A DNA stretch of 64,000 nt from UBA3210 sp963610315 (GCA_963610315.1 CAVDMV010000006.1:7843-71842), one strand, 5' to 3'. Counted from the stretch's first letter, positions 36,439 through 44,851 are shown. Notes: generated by a model not told the origin, from the sequence alone. Translations and numbers: made by a program.

Positions 36439-36700
36439 AAATAAAAAACGCCCTTAAACAAGATTGTCTAAGGGCGATATAATCGCGGTGCCACCTTAGT
36501 TGCTCACTAAATCACTTTAATGAGTACTCTATGAGTTCCATCAAACTCAGACGCTTTGACGGGCGAACCCGGGTTAGGCTTTTGTCCTACCAGCTCCAAG
36601 ATACGTTCATTAAATTCTTCTATACTAGCCTTTCACCAATCGCTAGCTCGCTAAATAGTTTCGTTTAACTACTACTTCTTTTCGTTGCTTTTAATGACAA
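36439..36700 (-). promoter_or_regulatory. T-box leader of the amino-acid ABC operon
   Basis: Minus-strand leader of about 260 nt. The T-box core GGTGGCACCGCG lies at 36484-36495 and is followed by the terminator CGCCCTTA...TAAGGGCG (36449-36476) plus T6. Upstream are Stem I features: an AGTAGTAG segment, GCGAGCTAGCGATTGGTGA, and on the 3' side GAACGTATCTTGGAGC. The specifier is CGT (Arg) if the conserved following purine is required, or GTA (Val) if read one base later. Uncharged tRNA would switch on uptake of that amino acid. I favour arginine, with low certainty. Confidence 0.88.
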
Positions 36701-36701
36701 T

Positions 36702-36730
36702 ATATTATGTTTTCTTCAAGTGTATTGCAA
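36702..36730 (-). promoter_or_regulatory. Promoter of the T-box leader
   Basis: Minus strand TTGCAA (36725-36730), 17 bases, TAATAT (36702-36707). Confidence 0.55.
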
Positions 36731-36764
36731 TAACTTTTTTTATTTTTTTTAATTTTATAAAATA

Positions 36765-37616
36765 TTAAACGCCTGAATAGGATGAGAAGCCTCCATCAAT
36801 TGGTAAAACTACTCCTGTAATAAATGAAGCAGCTTCTTCACTTAATAAAAATAGGACAGATCCTAATAATTCACTTGGTTCACCAAATCTTTCCATTGGA
36901 GTGGATGAAATAATTTTATGAGTTCTAGGAGTGGGAGTACCATCTTCATTCCAAAGTAAAGCTTTATTCTGCGCGGTTGAGAAGAATCCTGGTGCGATAG
37001 CATTTACCCTAATACCTACTTTAGAAAAATGGACTGCAAGCCATTTAGTAAAATTAGATACGCTAGCTTTCGCTCCAGAATAAGCTGGAATCTTAGTTAA
37101 AGGAGTAAAGGCGTTCATCGATGAAATATTTAAAATGGAACATCCTTTTTTACCGATCATATCACGTGCGAATTCTTGAGTAGGTAATAAAGTACCTAAG
37201 ATATTTAAATTAAAAACAAATGAGAATCCTTCTTTATCTAAATCAAAGAAAGTTTTAACATCACTATCTAAATCTGATTCAGAAAAATATTCTTTATCAG
37301 TCGTTGCTTTAGGATTATTTCCTCCAGCTCCATTAAGTAAAATATCGACAGAACCAAGGTCTTTTAAGATTTGTTCGTGACAAGCTTTTAATGATTCTTT
37401 ATCAAGAACATTTGCTTCATAAGAAAAAGCAATTCCACCTTCTTTTCTTATTTCTTCAACGTATTTATCCGCGGAGACTTTATGTAAATCAAGTAAAGCA
37501 ACTTTCGCTCCAGCAGAAGCTAAAGCTTTTGACATCATGGAGCAAAGCACTCCTCCAGCTCCTGTAACAACTACTACTTTATCTTTTAAATCATGAACTT
37601 CAATTGGTAATTTCAT
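36765..37616 (-). CDS. uxuB: D-mannonate oxidoreductase (fructuronate reductase), SDR type
   Basis: 283 residues from MKLPIEV, with AAGGAG upstream inside the end of uxuA; a longer frame overlaps uxuA. Short-chain dehydrogenase: cofactor motif TGAGGVLCSMMSKAL, NGAGG, catalytic Ser in ISSMNAF and YSGAK (YxxxK). Reduces fructuronate to mannonate in glucuronate catabolism, directly before the UxuA step. This SDR enzyme replaces the longer E. coli-type UxuB and is typical of Firmicutes uxuA-linked operons. Two bases separate it from the uxuA stop. Confidence 0.85.
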   Translation of the reverse strand: MKLPIEVHDLKDKVVVVTGAGGVLCSMMSKALASAGAKVALLDLHKVSADKYVEEIRKEGGIAFSYEANVLDKESLKACHEQILKDLGSVDILLNGAGGNNPKATTDKEYFSESDLDSDVKTFFDLDKEGFSFVFNLNILGTLLPTQEFARDMIGKKGCSILNISSMNAFTPLTKIPAYSGAKASVSNFTKWLAVHFSKVGIRVNAIAPGFFSTAQNKALLWNEDGTPTPRTHKIISSTPMERFGEPSELLGSVLFLLSEEAASFITGVVLPIDGGFSSYSGV

Positions 37617-37617
37617 T

Positions 37618-38652
37618 TTACTTTTTCTCCTTTTCAAGCGCTTCAAATAAGCCTTGTAAATAGCAAGCTCCTAATGCTCTATCGTATAAACCATAACCAG
37701 GTTTCGCTTCTTCACCAAAGATATTTCGACCATGATCTGGTCTAACATATCCATCAAAGCCATTATCAACTAATTCTTTCACAATTTGATAAATATCAAC
37801 ATTTCCATATTCGGTTTGATGTCCATTTTCATAGAAATCAGTTTCGTTAATAAATTTAAGTTGCCTTAAATGAGCAAAATAGATTCTGCTTGAATATTTT
37901 TTCGCCATAGCTGGTAAATCATTAAATCTACCCGCGCCGAGTGAACCGGTACAGAAAGTAATGCCGTTATGAACATTAGGTACTGCTTCAAATAATTTAT
38001 CATAGTCACTTTCTTTACCAACAATACGTGGTAAAGAAAATATATCCCATGGAGGATCATCTGGGTGAATTGCCATATTGATATTAGTTTCATCACAACT
38101 AGGCATAATAGCTTTTAAGAAATAAACTAAATTATCAAATAATTGTTCATGAGTCATTCCTTCATATTCTTTTAATAAGCCATTTAGTTCTTCTTTCGTG
38201 TAAGATTCATCCCAACCAGGTAATCTTAAATTATGTTTATCTAATTTATTAAAATCTTCTTCACAATAAGATAAAGAATTAGAACCATCTTCATGAACAT
38301 AATGTAAATTAGTTCTAAACCAATCAAATACAGGCATAAAGTTATAACAAATACATTTAACCCCGTATTTACCGAGTAATAAGATATTCTTCTTATAATT
38401 TTCAATGTATTTATCTCTAGTAGGTTTACCAAGTTTAATATCTTCATGAACTGGGACTGATTCAATTACTTCCATTTCTAGATGAGCATTATCACATAAT
38501 TCTTTTAATCTTTTAATACTTTCTTCTGGCCAAACTTCACCAACTGGTACATCATATACCGCGGTTACTACTCCTGTCATCCCTTGAATTTGCTTAATAT
38601 AATTTAAAGGAATACAGTCATTTTCACCATACCATCTAAATGTCATTTTCAT
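37618..38652 (-). CDS. uxuA: Mannonate dehydratase
   Basis: 344 residues. Dehydrates D-mannonate to KDG; a TIM barrel with metal ligands in the segments AIHPDDPPWDIFSLPRI, GITFCTGSLGA, FAHLRQLKF and VRPDHGR. First gene of a two-gene operon. Upstream is TTGACT-16-TAAAAT on the minus strand and an AT-only palindrome (38670-38686) that could be an operator but may be chance. The product joins the galacturonate branch at KdgK. Confidence 0.95.
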   Translation of the reverse strand: MKMTFRWYGENDCIPLNYIKQIQGMTGVVTAVYDVPVGEVWPEESIKRLKELCDNAHLEMEVIESVPVHEDIKLGKPTRDKYIENYKKNILLLGKYGVKCICYNFMPVFDWFRTNLHYVHEDGSNSLSYCEEDFNKLDKHNLRLPGWDESYTKEELNGLLKEYEGMTHEQLFDNLVYFLKAIMPSCDETNINMAIHPDDPPWDIFSLPRIVGKESDYDKLFEAVPNVHNGITFCTGSLGAGRFNDLPAMAKKYSSRIYFAHLRQLKFINETDFYENGHQTEYGNVDIYQIVKELVDNGFDGYVRPDHGRNIFGEEAKPGYGLYDRALGACYLQGLFEALEKEKK

Positions 38653-38785
38653 ATATAAAAAGTCTCCTTATTAAAATAATTTTAATATAAGAAGAACAAA
38701 AGTCAATACTTGAAATAATTCCCATTATGGACAAAAAAATAAGAGATACCTTTCGGTATCTCATTAACATATAAATAAAAAAGCT

Positions 38786-39562
38786 TTATTTTATACAATC
38801 AAACACTTCTTTAACCCAATCTTCAGGATAGCAATAAAAGAATGTTTCGTGATTTAGATTTTGTTCGCGAATATCAGGATTTTTAAAATGTTTTAAATAT
38901 CTTTTACGATATTTCTCACCCATTTTTAAAGCATAAAAAATATGTACGTTTGTATATCCATTACTAATTCCATATCCTATTGGAGTTATTAAATCTGAAA
39001 CATATTGATTAAAAATGCTTTTCTTACTAACTTTATCTTTAATTTCATCAACCATAAATTTAGATAAAAATTCATTCATTTGTTCATACCTAGTTTCATC
39101 TTCTTTTTTTAATTTTTCCTTCTTTTTAACCATAATATTAGGTAATTTTTGTTCATGAATCATCTTGTATAGAATAGGAGTCATTATCTTACCTTTTATA
39201 TAAGCGTTTATCCTATTTGCATGATCTAAATCACTACTACCTAAAATAATATGATCAACTTTAATATTATTTCTCTTTACTAAGTATCCTGCAAAACTTC
39301 CTCCTAAAGAGCATCCATAAATTGCATGTATATGATTATCACAATTGTCTTTAATATATTCTTCAATTAACTTAGTTTCTTTATCCATTGATTGATAATC
39401 ATTATTATCTAATTCATCAAATCCTGTAAAAGATACAACTAAAGTTTGATATTTTTCATTTAACAAAGGTACAACTTTATTAAATAAAGAATAATGACAA
39501 CAGGTTCCAGGAAGTAATAATATAGCTGGTTTATCTTTGTCTCCTGATGTATAAATTCTCAT
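38786..39562 (-). CDS. Alpha/beta hydrolase of unknown substrate
   Basis: 258 residues from MRIYTSG, with AGGTGA upstream. Alpha/beta-hydrolase fold: oxyanion LLLPGTCCHYSLF, nucleophile elbow YGCSLGGSF (Ser at about 92), and a likely catalytic His in LNHETFFYCYPEDW. A lid-like helical insert rich in Lys/Glu lies at residues ~130-190. Cytoplasmic; no signal peptide. Single-gene transcript. Confidence 0.7.
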   Translation of the reverse strand: MRIYTSGDKDKPAILLLPGTCCHYSLFNKVVPLLNEKYQTLVVSFTGFDELDNNDYQSMDKETKLIEEYIKDNCDNHIHAIYGCSLGGSFAGYLVKRNNIKVDHIILGSSDLDHANRINAYIKGKIMTPILYKMIHEQKLPNIMVKKKEKLKKEDETRYEQMNEFLSKFMVDEIKDKVSKKSIFNQYVSDLITPIGYGISNGYTNVHIFYALKMGEKYRKRYLKHFKNPDIREQNLNHETFFYCYPEDWVKEVFDCIK

Positions 39563-39667
39563 GTTAGTCACCTATAACTCTCTACTACAAATACTTTAAT
39601 ACTTTATATTGTTTCTATCAAGTATTTAGAGATTATTTCAAAGTTATAGTTAAAAAAACGAAGAAAA

Positions 39668-39689
39668 AAGCCCGACTTTCATCGGACTT
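39668..39689 (-). terminator. Terminator of the tRNA operon
   Basis: AGCCCGA/TCGGACT-type stem with T6 on the minus strand, 14 bases past tRNA-Leu. Confidence 0.8.
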
Positions 39690-39702
39690 CATATTCTCTA
39701 AA

Positions 39703-39790
39703 TGGTGCCCAGAACCAGAATCGAACTGGCACGACCTCATCGATCGCAAGATTTTAAGTCTTGTGCGTCTACCTATTCCGCCATCCGGGC
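39703..39790 (-). tRNA. tRNA-Leu(UAA)
   Basis: 88 nt with encoded CCA. Acceptor GCCCGGA/TCTGGGC, class II long variable arm, anticodon loop CTTAAAA giving UAA. Confidence 0.95.
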
Positions 39791-39799
39791 ATTTAGAAA

Positions 39800-39875
39800 T
39801 GGTGACTCACTGGAGATTCGAACTCCAGACCCCTTGATTAAAAGTCAAGTGCTCTACCGACTGAGCTAGTGAGTC
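39800..39875 (-). tRNA. tRNA-Lys(UUU)
   Basis: 76 nt with CCA. Acceptor GACTCAC/GTGAGTC, anticodon loop CTTTTAA. Confidence 0.96.
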
Positions 39876-39883
39876 ATATAAAT

Positions 39884-39958
39884 TGGCTGGGGTAGCTGGA
39901 TTCGGACCAGCGCATGAGGGAGTCAAAGTCCCTTGCCTTACCGCTTGGCTATACCCCA
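39884..39958 (-). tRNA. tRNA-Gln(UUG)
   Basis: 75 nt with CCA. Acceptor TGGGGTA/TACCCCA, anticodon loop CTTTGAC. Confidence 0.96.
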
Positions 39959-39963
39959 AGAGA

Positions 39964-40047
39964 TGGTGGGCGGTGGTAGATTTGAACTACCGAACCCGAA
40001 GGAACTGATTTACAGTCAGCCGCGTTTGGCCACTTCGCTAACCACCC
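39964..40047 (-). tRNA. tRNA-Tyr(GUA)
   Basis: 84 nt with CCA, class II variable arm. Acceptor GGGTGGT/ACCGCCC (one G-U), anticodon loop CTGTAAA. Confidence 0.96.
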
Positions 40048-40069
40048 ATCGTGTGATTTTGATTAGAAA

Positions 40070-40145
40070 TGGTGGAAGTTATAGGGCTCGAACCTATGAC
40101 CTCCGCCGTGTAAAAGCGATGCTCTCCCAGCTGAGCTAAACTTCC
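40070..40145 (-). tRNA. tRNA-Val(UAC)
   Basis: 76 nt with CCA. Acceptor GGAAGTT/AACTTCC, anticodon loop TTTACAC. First gene of the five-tRNA transcript. Confidence 0.95.
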
Positions 40146-40178
40146 ATTTTTTCATCGCGTATCACAATACGCTTTAAT

Positions 40179-40207
40179 AATATAGCATTAGAAAGAAAAT
40201 GTGTCAA
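40179..40207 (-). promoter_or_regulatory. Promoter of the tRNA operon
   Basis: Minus strand TTGACA (40202-40207), 17 bases, TATATT (40179-40184). A short leader with a GCGTAT-TGTG-ATACGC hairpin (about 40157-40172) follows. Confidence 0.8.
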
Positions 40208-40327
40208 TTATTATTTTTTATTTTTTTAATTTTTTTTGAAAAAGTTAGTTCTTGTATTTTTTAACCAAAATTTGTGTCGTTAATCTATTAAATAAAAATG
40301 AAGAAGTTTCCTCCTCCATCTTTATTA

Positions 40328-41827
40328 TTATTGATTATTACCGTTTTTCAAAGTAACGTCGTGAGCCCCACCTTCCACAATTGAAGTAGAAGATACTACA
40401 GTAAGTTTTGCTTTCTCTCTTAATTCCTTTAAATTTAGAGCCCCACAGTTACACATAGTTGATTTAATTTTATAAGTAGTAAGTTCAACATTATCTTTTA
40501 ATGAACCAGCATAAGGGACGTAAGAGTCAACTCCTTCTTCAAATGATAAAGTAGACTTTCCTCCAAGATCATAACGTTGCCAGTTACGAGCTCTATTCGA
40601 TCCTTCGCCCCAATATTCTTTAACAAATCTTCCGTTAATTTTAATCTTTGGATTTGGTGATTCATCAAAACGAGCAAAGTATCTACCTAACATAACAAAG
40701 TCGGCGCCCATCGCTAAAGCTAAGGTAATATGATAGTCATGAACAATACCGCCGTCAGAACAAATTGGGACATAGATGCCTGTTTCTTTAAAATATTCAT
40801 CTCTCGCTCTAGAAACATCTATTACCGCGGTTGCTTGTCCTCTACCGATGCCTTTAGTTTCTCTAGTAATACAAATAGATCCTCCACCAATACCAATCTT
40901 AACAAAGTCTGCACCTGCATTCGCAAGGAATCTAAATCCTTCTGCATCAACAACATTTCCTGCACCAACTTTCACTTTATCGCCATAAGTTTCTCTAATC
41001 CATTTAATCGCATTAGCTTGCCAATATGAAAAGCCTTCTGATGAATCAATACATAAGATATCCGCGCCTGCTTCAACTAATGCAGGTACTCTTTCTTTAT
41101 AATCACGTGAATTAATGCCTGCACCAACAATGTAAGATTTATGTGAATCTAATAATTCATTTTCATTTTCTTTATGAGATTCATAATCTTTACGGAAAAC
41201 TAAATATCTTAAGTTACCTTCCTTACTAACTAATGGTAATGTATTTAATTTATGATCCCAAATGATATCATTAGCCTCACCTAAAGTTGTTGTTTCAGGA
41301 GCGGTAATTAATTTATCTAATGGAGTCATGAAGTCTTTAATTTTTGTATCCATTGGTGTTTTAGAAATACGGTAATCTCTAGAAGTCACTATTCCTAACA
41401 ATTTACCATTAGGTGTTCTATCATCAGTAATCGCGATTGTTCTATGTCCTGTTTTATTAGTTAAAGAAATAACATCTTCTAAAGTATCTTCTGGAGATAA
41501 ATTAGAATCTGAAGTAATAAAGCCTTTCTTATAACTTTTTACTTTTTTAACCATTGCCGCCTCTTGTTCAATTGATTGTGAACCATAAATAAAAGATATT
41601 CCTCCTTCTTTAGCTAGTGCGATCGCTAAAGTATCATTAGAAACTGATTGCATAATAGCCGAAACCATTGGAATATTTAGCGTTAATGAAGATTCTTCTC
41701 CTTTTTTAAATTTAACTAAAGGCGTTTTTAAAGAGACATTTGAAGGTACGTTTTCTTCTCCTGTATAACCAGGAACTAATAAGTACTCTGCAAATGTCCT
41801 TGATGTTTCTTCAAAATAATATGCCAT
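40328..41827 (-). CDS. guaB: IMP dehydrogenase
   Basis: 499 residues. Oxidises IMP to XMP, the committed step to GMP. TIM barrel interrupted by two CBS domains (about residues 95-225), catalytic Cys in GGGSICITRE, phosphate loop CSDGGIVHD, and the flap Arg-Tyr pair in NWQRYDLGG, which separates it from GMP reductase. AGGGGG before ATG. No purine riboswitch is visible upstream. Confidence 0.92.
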   Translation of the reverse strand: MAYYFEETSRTFAEYLLVPGYTGEENVPSNVSLKTPLVKFKKGEESSLTLNIPMVSAIMQSVSNDTLAIALAKEGGISFIYGSQSIEQEAAMVKKVKSYKKGFITSDSNLSPEDTLEDVISLTNKTGHRTIAITDDRTPNGKLLGIVTSRDYRISKTPMDTKIKDFMTPLDKLITAPETTTLGEANDIIWDHKLNTLPLVSKEGNLRYLVFRKDYESHKENENELLDSHKSYIVGAGINSRDYKERVPALVEAGADILCIDSSEGFSYWQANAIKWIRETYGDKVKVGAGNVVDAEGFRFLANAGADFVKIGIGGGSICITRETKGIGRGQATAVIDVSRARDEYFKETGIYVPICSDGGIVHDYHITLALAMGADFVMLGRYFARFDESPNPKIKINGRFVKEYWGEGSNRARNWQRYDLGGKSTLSFEEGVDSYVPYAGSLKDNVELTTYKIKSTMCNCGALNLKELREKAKLTVVSSTSIVEGGAHDVTLKNGNNQ

Positions 41828-41974
41828 AATTTTATTTTCCCCCTAAAAATTATTTGAAAAATTTTATTCTAAATAAATTAATAAGTCAACAATTCTATAA
41901 GTTTTACTTAATAAATGCAAAAAGTGGTTAGCTTGATACTTAATTAGCAAAGTTACCACAGTAATCATTTTATC

Positions 41975-42003
41975 TTGACACTTTCAATTTTATTAAATAT
42001 AAT
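41975..42003 (+). promoter_or_regulatory. Consensus promoter of the 42-kb gene pair
   Basis: TTGACA (41975-41980), 17 bases, TATAAT (41998-42003): a fully consensus promoter. Confidence 0.85.
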
Positions 42004-42031
42004 AGCCAAAAAAGAAATGTGGTGACAATAT

Positions 42032-43036
42032 ATGGTGTTTAGTTCGTTTGTTTTAACTATCTTTACATGTATTAGTGGTTGTTCTAATATTGCAAATAGT
42101 GTTATTTATGAAGCATTAAAAGAAAAAACTACCACAATTATTAATGCTGCATCTAATGCTTACGATTATTCAAATTATAATTTATCCACGAATGAAGAAA
42201 CTTCTTTATTAAAGCAAAAATTATTAAAATATTATAAGGATAATGATTATTTAAATTCTAATGAAATTAATTCTTTGGAAAAAATCATTAAATCATCTTC
42301 TGATTACACTTATTTCCCTGATTTAGATTCTTTATTTATTAATGAAAATAATTTGGAGTCTTCAAATATACTAAACGAATCTAAAGAAATATTAAAAAAC
42401 ATTGTTAAAATAGAAGATCCAAATCAATATAACATCTCAAAAAGTCGAATAATAAACCAAATATATTTACCTAAAATATCGTTAACTTCATTAAATAGTA
42501 ATTTTAGTGTCTATAATGGTAATGGCGGCAGCTCACCATGTGATGAATTCCCAATATTTGATTATAACGAAGATGAAGTTAGCTATTATTCAAGTGGCAA
42601 AATTGACAATACTAATTTTATGGGGATAATATGTTCAAAAGATGCTTGTGTTTCTTTATATAATTTAGTAGCTGGATTTTTTAATAACCTCGGTAATAAT
42701 AACGTCAATAACGCAAAAGGAATCGGAAGTATAATTTTAGAGGCATTAAAATCATTAGATACTGTCGCTTGTGCAAGTGCGTCACTTATCGCTGCAGCAT
42801 CAACTAAAATTGCAACTGCACTATCTACTATATTTAGTAAAATAATGATATTTTTTCAAAGCTTTACAGGCATTATTGGTAAAATAATCGCTGTAATTTT
42901 ATTGCTAGTAGGAGCATCTTGCATTTATGTTATATCACGAATGATTGTTGCAGGATATAATTCAAAAGGATATGCAATTGGATGGAAAATGAAAGGACTT
43001 TTCAATTTTTCTTGGTACAATGGAGAAACTAATTAA
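42032..43036 (+). CDS. Exported/membrane protein of unknown function
   Basis: 334 residues. N-terminal hydrophobic leader with a possible lipobox ISGC (Cys at about 17). The middle, 40-200, is Asn/Ser-rich and hydrophilic. The C-terminal third has a long Ala/Ile/Leu-rich stretch (about 235-310), probably two membrane helices. GGTGA lies six bases before ATG. No family recognised. AT content and Asn/Lys/Tyr use exceed the neighbouring housekeeping genes. It is followed directly by a small membrane protein gene, and both share one consensus promoter. Confidence 0.7.
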   Translation: MVFSSFVLTIFTCISGCSNIANSVIYEALKEKTTTIINAASNAYDYSNYNLSTNEETSLLKQKLLKYYKDNDYLNSNEINSLEKIIKSSSDYTYFPDLDSLFINENNLESSNILNESKEILKNIVKIEDPNQYNISKSRIINQIYLPKISLTSLNSNFSVYNGNGGSSPCDEFPIFDYNEDEVSYYSSGKIDNTNFMGIICSKDACVSLYNLVAGFFNNLGNNNVNNAKGIGSIILEALKSLDTVACASASLIAAASTKIATALSTIFSKIMIFFQSFTGIIGKIIAVILLLVGASCIYVISRMIVAGYNSKGYAIGWKMKGLFNFSWYNGETN

Positions 43037-43037
43037 T

Positions 43038-43586
43038 ATGAAAAAAGAAAGATATTATTATAAAAAATTTGTAGCTGTAGACAAACTTAAATCGTTAAAA
43101 GATATGACAGTACATCAATATTTAATCTATTTAAATGTTATTAGTTATACTTGCTTATTTCCTCCAATTATCACTACATTTACAGGATATAATCTTCATG
43201 ATACATTCAGTTTAATTTTATTTATTTTATACTTTATTATTTTTATAGTAAATTTCATATTATCTATTAAGTTAATACTTTTAGAAAGAACAAATAAAAT
43301 ACTTAAAAATAAATTCATGATCTATATTTATACATGTTTTTATTTCTTCTTATCTCTAATATTTACTATTTTACCAATATGGACCACTACTTCAATAATA
43401 ACAAGCAAAGAAATTGTTGAAACTGAAATAAACCCTATCTTCTTTATAACAATTTATATTCCATTATATATAGGTTTTACAATCTTTTTCTCACATGCAT
43501 TTACTTATGCTATAAGTGATTATAGTAAGTTTTTAATTAAAAAGAAAAAAGATTATGGTGATGATAATACCACCTCATATATGTAA
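43038..43586 (+). CDS. Four-helix membrane protein of unknown function
   Basis: 182 residues from MKKERYYY, chosen because it starts one base after the upstream stop with GGAG nearby; an ATG 18 bases earlier overlaps the upstream gene and lacks a site. Four hydrophobic segments (about 40-58, 65-85, 105-125 and 145-165), Lys-rich at both ends. Co-transcribed with the preceding exported protein; the two may form one envelope complex. No homology recognised. Confidence 0.65.
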   Translation: MKKERYYYKKFVAVDKLKSLKDMTVHQYLIYLNVISYTCLFPPIITTFTGYNLHDTFSLILFILYFIIFIVNFILSIKLILLERTNKILKNKFMIYIYTCFYFFLSLIFTILPIWTTTSIITSKEIVETEINPIFFITIYIPLYIGFTIFFSHAFTYAISDYSKFLIKKKKDYGDDNTTSYM

Positions 43587-43653
43587 TTTTATTGTTTATT
43601 TTTAATTTTTGAAGTTAAAAATTTAATTAGATTATATAGTTTCACAAATGTTA

Positions 43654-43667
43654 TGTAAGCGCTTTTA
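43654..43667 (+). promoter_or_regulatory. cre-like site before the HPr/Crh-like gene
   Basis: TGTAAGCGCTTTTA matches the cre consensus with one mismatch (T for C at position 13). It lies just upstream of a TTGCAT-15-TATAAG promoter. Confidence 0.55.
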
Positions 43668-43727
43668 ATATTTTTCTTGCATTTTTTCAAGACTTGCTAT
43701 AAGATAAGAAAAGAGGAGATTTTAATT

Positions 43728-43997
43728 ATGGTTAAACTAAATTGTAAAGTGAATAATCCAATGGGACTTACATCTAAATATTGTGCAGAACTAGTCGCAG
43801 AAGCAAATAGAGCTAGTAAGTGTAGTTTGACTTTAAAGTGTGATAAGGGTGAAGCAGATTTAAAATCTATTATGAACATGATGTCTTTAGTTATTAAAAC
43901 AGGGACTGAATTTACTATTGAAATTATTGGTGAAGACGAAGAATGTGTTAAGGTAAAATTTGAAAAATTACTATTATCGTTAAAATTGTTAAAATAA
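43728..43997 (+). CDS. HPr paralog lacking the catalytic histidine (Crh-like)
   Basis: 89 residues from MVKLNCK, with AGGAG nine bases upstream; an earlier in-frame start adds 17 unlikely residues. The fold matches HPr along its length: NNPMGL, ELVAEAN, LKSIMNMMSLVIKTG and GEDEE. The phospho-accepting His15 position is Thr15 and the HARP motif reads TSKY, so it cannot pass phosphate in the PTS. The regulatory serine is kept (Ser47, in LKSIMNMMSL, equal to HPr Ser46). This pattern matches Crh, which co-activates CcpA after HPr kinase phosphorylation. Single gene with a cre-like site at its promoter. Regulatory function is inferred. Confidence 0.82.
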   Translation: MVKLNCKVNNPMGLTSKYCAELVAEANRASKCSLTLKCDKGEADLKSIMNMMSLVIKTGTEFTIEIIGEDEECVKVKFEKLLLSLKLLK

Positions 43998-44016
43998 AAA
44001 GACCATGAGGTCTTTT
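43997..44016. terminator. Bidirectional terminator between Crh-like gene and parB
   Basis: AAAAGACC-ATGA-GGTCTTTT, T-rich on both sides. It overlaps the stop codons of both convergent genes. Confidence 0.85.
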
Positions 44017-44851
44017 ATTTTTGCTTATTTAGTACATTATTTAAGAACATATTTAGTTCTTCATTACTATTAAATTTAAAGGTTACACCTTTTTCAGTTA
44101 ATAATATAGAACAAGAATTATCCTTCTCATATTCTTTTAATTCAGAAGAATATTTAGAAGGATTTTTATATTCTCTAACTTCTTTTTCAATATCTCGCAC
44201 TGATTTTTTATTTTGAATGATTTGATTTAAATATTCAATTTGTTGTTGATTATCTAGTCCAATTAAAACGCGAGCTTGTCCATAAGATATTTTATCTTTT
44301 TTTAAAGCTAAAATAACTTCTTCATCTAATTTGGATAATCGAAGAATATTAGTAACTTGACAAACACTCGTTTTCGAAATTAAAGCAATATCTTTTCTTG
44401 AAACGTGATAATCTCTAGTTAATATTTCATAAGCGTATGTCTTATTTAAGATGTTATCATGTTGTTTTTTATTTCCTCTGGATAAGACTAGATAAATCAT
44501 TAAATCATCAGGAATATTTCTAACCGCGACTGGTACTTCTTGAAGATGAAGTTTTTTTGCAACATAATATCTTTTATAACCAGAAATAACTTCGTAATAA
44601 CCTTTGTCATTAACCCTAACTAAGATAGGTGACATTATGCCATTATTCTTAATTGATGAAGTTAAATCTTTTAAAGAACGATCTAAAAAGAATTGATGAA
44701 TAGAAATAGGATTAAATTTAACCTTGCTTAAAGGAACAAAGAGGGTTTCATCCTCTTTTGAGTATTCTTTTGCAATCTTTGATAAGATATCTTGATTACC
44801 ATATTGTTCCATTAAAGAAGCAAGGCTTCTATTCTTATTATTCTTTTTCAT
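44015..44851 (-). CDS. parB: ParB/Spo0J-family partition protein, divergent
   Basis: 278 residues. ParB N-terminal domain (about 35-125), central HTH (RKDIALISKTSVCQVTNILRLS) and a short C-terminal dimerisation part. The CTP-binding boxes are unusual: the GERRxRA motif reads GYKRYYVAKK and the ENxQRxDLxP motif reads SRGNKKQHDNIL. ParB normally spreads from parS sites as a CTP-switched clamp; altered motifs may change that. Overlaps parA by 14 bases. No parS (TGTTTCACGTGAAACA) was spotted in the window. Confidence 0.85.
   Translation of the reverse strand: MKKNNKNRSLASLMEQYGNQDILSKIAKEYSKEDETLFVPLSKVKFNPISIHQFFLDRSLKDLTSSIKNNGIMSPILVRVNDKGYYEVISGYKRYYVAKKLHLQEVPVAVRNIPDDLMIYLVLSRGNKKQHDNILNKTYAYEILTRDYHVSRKDIALISKTSVCQVTNILRLSKLDEEVILALKKDKISYGQARVLIGLDNQQQIEYLNQIIQNKKSVRDIEKEVREYKNPSKYSSELKEYEKDNSCSILLTEKGVTFKFNSNEELNMFLNNVLNKQK

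Noticed and set aside
38670..38686. Palindrome ATTAAAAT-A-ATTTTAAT before uxuA
   Set aside because: Composed only of A and T; expected by chance in such AT-rich intergenic DNA.
39933..40139. 68-codon open frame in the tRNA cluster
   Set aside because: It is the antisense of tRNA-Gln, tRNA-Tyr and tRNA-Val.
40328..41827. GMP reductase instead of IMP dehydrogenase
   Set aside because: CBS domains and the flap Arg-Tyr pair are present, which GMP reductases lack.
43677..43727. N-terminal extension of the HPr-like protein
   Set aside because: The extension contains the promoter -10 region and the real ribosome binding site; HPr length and alignment fit the ATG at 43728.
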